DNA from: Roseibium sp. MMSF_3412
GTDB taxonomy: Bacteria; Pseudomonadota; Alphaproteobacteria; Rhizobiales; Stappiaceae
Direction: 5' to 3'
Length of the DNA: 64,000 nucleotides
Assembly: GCF_030733265.1 (NCBI RefSeq)
Contig: NZ_JASHJI010000006.1
Location: forward strand, 62,001 to 126,000
The translations under genes were made by a program, and so were the position numbers. Shown here piece after piece: positions 62,763-64,000 of this stretch (the first letter of the stretch is position 1; every line of letters starts with the position of its first letter). The notes beneath the pieces are model-generated. The model saw only the letters and a list, made by a program, of their open reading frames with translations. It searched no databases and had not been told where the DNA came from.

Positions 62763-63941
62763 TTATGCCTGGCGCCGTGCCGACTGCACCGCGAGCGCCT
62801 TTGCAAACTCTTCCGGGGACATCTCCGCGCGAAGTGCTTTCAGAAACAGCTGTTTCTGCGTTTCCGGCGCGAGACCTCCGATCGGAGGATCCGTATCGAG
62901 GCTGGTCGGGAACGAATAGCCTTCAGCGCAGGCAGAGACTGCCGCCTCGATTTCGGCCCTGCTCCAGACGCCGGAGCGGGTCTTTTCCAAAAGGACCGGG
63001 TAGAGCAGCCTGGACATTCCCTCCCGGTCGATATTTTCCATGGCGCGGCAGAACGCGGACGATATCTGAAGCAGGTTGGCCATGCGTTGAATGTCCGCGC
63101 TCCTGTTCTCGCCGGCGGCGTGAAACAGCGCGGGATTGAAGAAGATCGCGTCGCCTTTCTTCAATGGCAACTGCACATAGGCACTTTCAAAAAAGTCCTG
63201 AAACACCTGCTGGCGGTAGGCCATGTAACCGGGCCGGTAAAGCTGCGAAAAAGGCAGCAGCTTGGTCGGGCCGCTCTCAACGGGCATGTCGGCATGGGCG
63301 ATCCCCCCCTGCAGGGTCATGACCGGAGACAGATTGTGGACATGAGTGGGATAACCGGCGCAGGTTTCCGCGTCCTGAAATCCGAGATGATAATCCCTGT
63401 GCGCCTGCTGGGCCGCGCCCCCCGGCCGCACGACATTGACCTGCGCCGTCATCTGGTAGTTCGGCCCGAGCCATGCCTCGCAAACCGCGTCGACAAACGG
63501 ATTGGCAAAGCAGGCGGCAAACGTTTCCGGATCGCGAAAACACAGTTTTTGCAGCGAGTTCCAGATCCTGTCATTGGCACCTGCCGCCGCGAAGTGGTCC
63601 GCGCCACCGCCTGAGGCGGCCTTTTCTTCCTGGATGATATCCTGGAAAACGCGCGATGCAGCGTCGAGGGGAGCGGTGTCGGCAAAGGCGCCGTCAAGCA
63701 CCAGAACGCCCGAGCGATGCATCAGAACGTGCGCCCACTCCGCCATGAGCCGGCGCTTGCCCTCTTCACCGGAAACAAGGCGGCCGAGTTCGCTCACCTT
63801 GTAGACGGGCACATTCGATACGATGCGTTCGGCAAGCGGCACCTCGCTCTCGTCGAGCTTCTGGTCAACCAGAGCCCTGAAATCATCAATGCTGCAGCTT
63901 CCGGCATCGAAATAGCCATTGGAGACGACCTGGCGATCCAT
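62763..63941 (-). CDS. Phytanoyl-CoA dioxygenase (PhyH) family protein
   Basis: A 392-aa Fe(II)/2-oxoglutarate oxygenase of the PhyH superfamily. The metal ligands are visible: His and Asp in QQAHRDYHLGF and the distal His in FNPALFHAAGENRS, where the Arg probably binds 2-oxoglutarate. The ATG at 63941 has a near-perfect GGGAGG ribosome site; the frame upstream to 63980 is not used. It converges with the DUF1194 gene, four bases apart. It would hydroxylate a small molecule or CoA ester; the substrate is unknown. Confidence 0.8.
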   Translation of the reverse strand: MDRQVVSNGYFDAGSCSIDDFRALVDQKLDESEVPLAERIVSNVPVYKVSELGRLVSGEEGKRRLMAEWAHVLMHRSGVLVLDGAFADTAPLDAASRVFQDIIQEEKAASGGGADHFAAAGANDRIWNSLQKLCFRDPETFAACFANPFVDAVCEAWLGPNYQMTAQVNVVRPGGAAQQAHRDYHLGFQDAETCAGYPTHVHNLSPVMTLQGGIAHADMPVESGPTKLLPFSQLYRPGYMAYRQQVFQDFFESAYVQLPLKKGDAIFFNPALFHAAGENRSADIQRMANLLQISSAFCRAMENIDREGMSRLLYPVLLEKTRSGVWSRAEIEAAVSACAEGYSFPTSLDTDPPIGGLAPETQKQLFLKALRAEMSPEEFAKALAVQSARRQA

Positions 63942-64000
63942 CTTTCCCTCCCAATTTTCTGTTGCCCCAAGACTACGCAAGAACAGGGTTGCCGTGCGAT

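Noticed and set aside
1..64000. CRISPR arrays, rRNA and tRNA genes, prophage
   Set aside because: I looked for regularly spaced direct repeats, conserved rRNA blocks, cloverleaf arms and phage structural genes and found none that hold up. A small or divergent RNA could be missed without a covariance search.

Overview
The window reads as chromosomal DNA of an alphaproteobacterium of the order Hyphomicrobiales (Rhizobiales), most like the Stappiaceae (Roseibium/Labrenzia type). The evidence is the G+C-rich codon use, the ccmIEFH (cycHJKL) operon beside a FeuN-FeuP-FeuQ type signalling operon, the degP / response regulator / kinase / glnE block known from rhizobia, DUF2336 proteins, and dispersed intergenic repeats typical of this order. 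Genus is inference. I see no rRNA, tRNA, CRISPR array, prophage or intact transposase gene.

Layout. (1) 50-10001: a divergent envelope-glycan locus. An exporter-type ABC protein with a strikingly degenerate ATPase domain, a cyclic-nucleotide-binding protein and an MBL-fold hydrolase lie on the minus strand; four glycosyltransferases and a NodB-like deacetylase lie on the plus strand. (2) 10002-14906: msrA, a cobalt-type nitrile hydratase operon (alpha, beta, accessory, plus an ICMT-like membrane protein), a LysR/DUF1330 divergent pair, and several dispersed repeats. (3) 14907-21859: a five-gene peptide/opine-type ABC uptake operon with a trailing methyltransferase. (4) 22062-26386: a receptor-type class III nucleotide cyclase, a NUDIX hydrolase, a CoA-transferase and a small methyltransferase. 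(5) 26576-26839: a short mobile-element remnant, then pepN and a PleC/PdhS-like kinase. (6) 32029-34769: an accessory islet holding an orphan 217-aa protein and a HopA1-domain protein. Each has a similar CRP-like operator upstream, and the islet ends in a second MITE-like element. (7) 34770-41575: glnE, a kinase, an OmpR-type regulator and degP. (8) 41813-52919: a GST, tandem DUF2336 paralogues, an alpha/beta hydrolase-OsmC fusion, and a dipeptide-type ABC operon with a divergent LysR regulator. (9) 52967-61894: ccmHFEI, two orphan genes and feuQ-feuP-feuN. (10) 62015-63941: a DUF1194 protein and a PhyH-type dioxygenase.

In rhizobia feuPQ, cycHJKL, degP, a two-component pair and glnE lie close together. 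Here the block from 41813 to 52919 separates ccmH from degP, and the HopA1 islet separates the PleC-like kinase from glnE, so two accessory segments appear to interrupt a conserved backbone. The observations most worth pursuing are the pseudo-ATPase exporter/glycosyltransferase locus, the HopA1 islet with its paired operators, the two non-autonomous mobile elements with clear terminal repeats and target duplications, and the small secreted FeuN-like protein with a direct-repeat promoter box.
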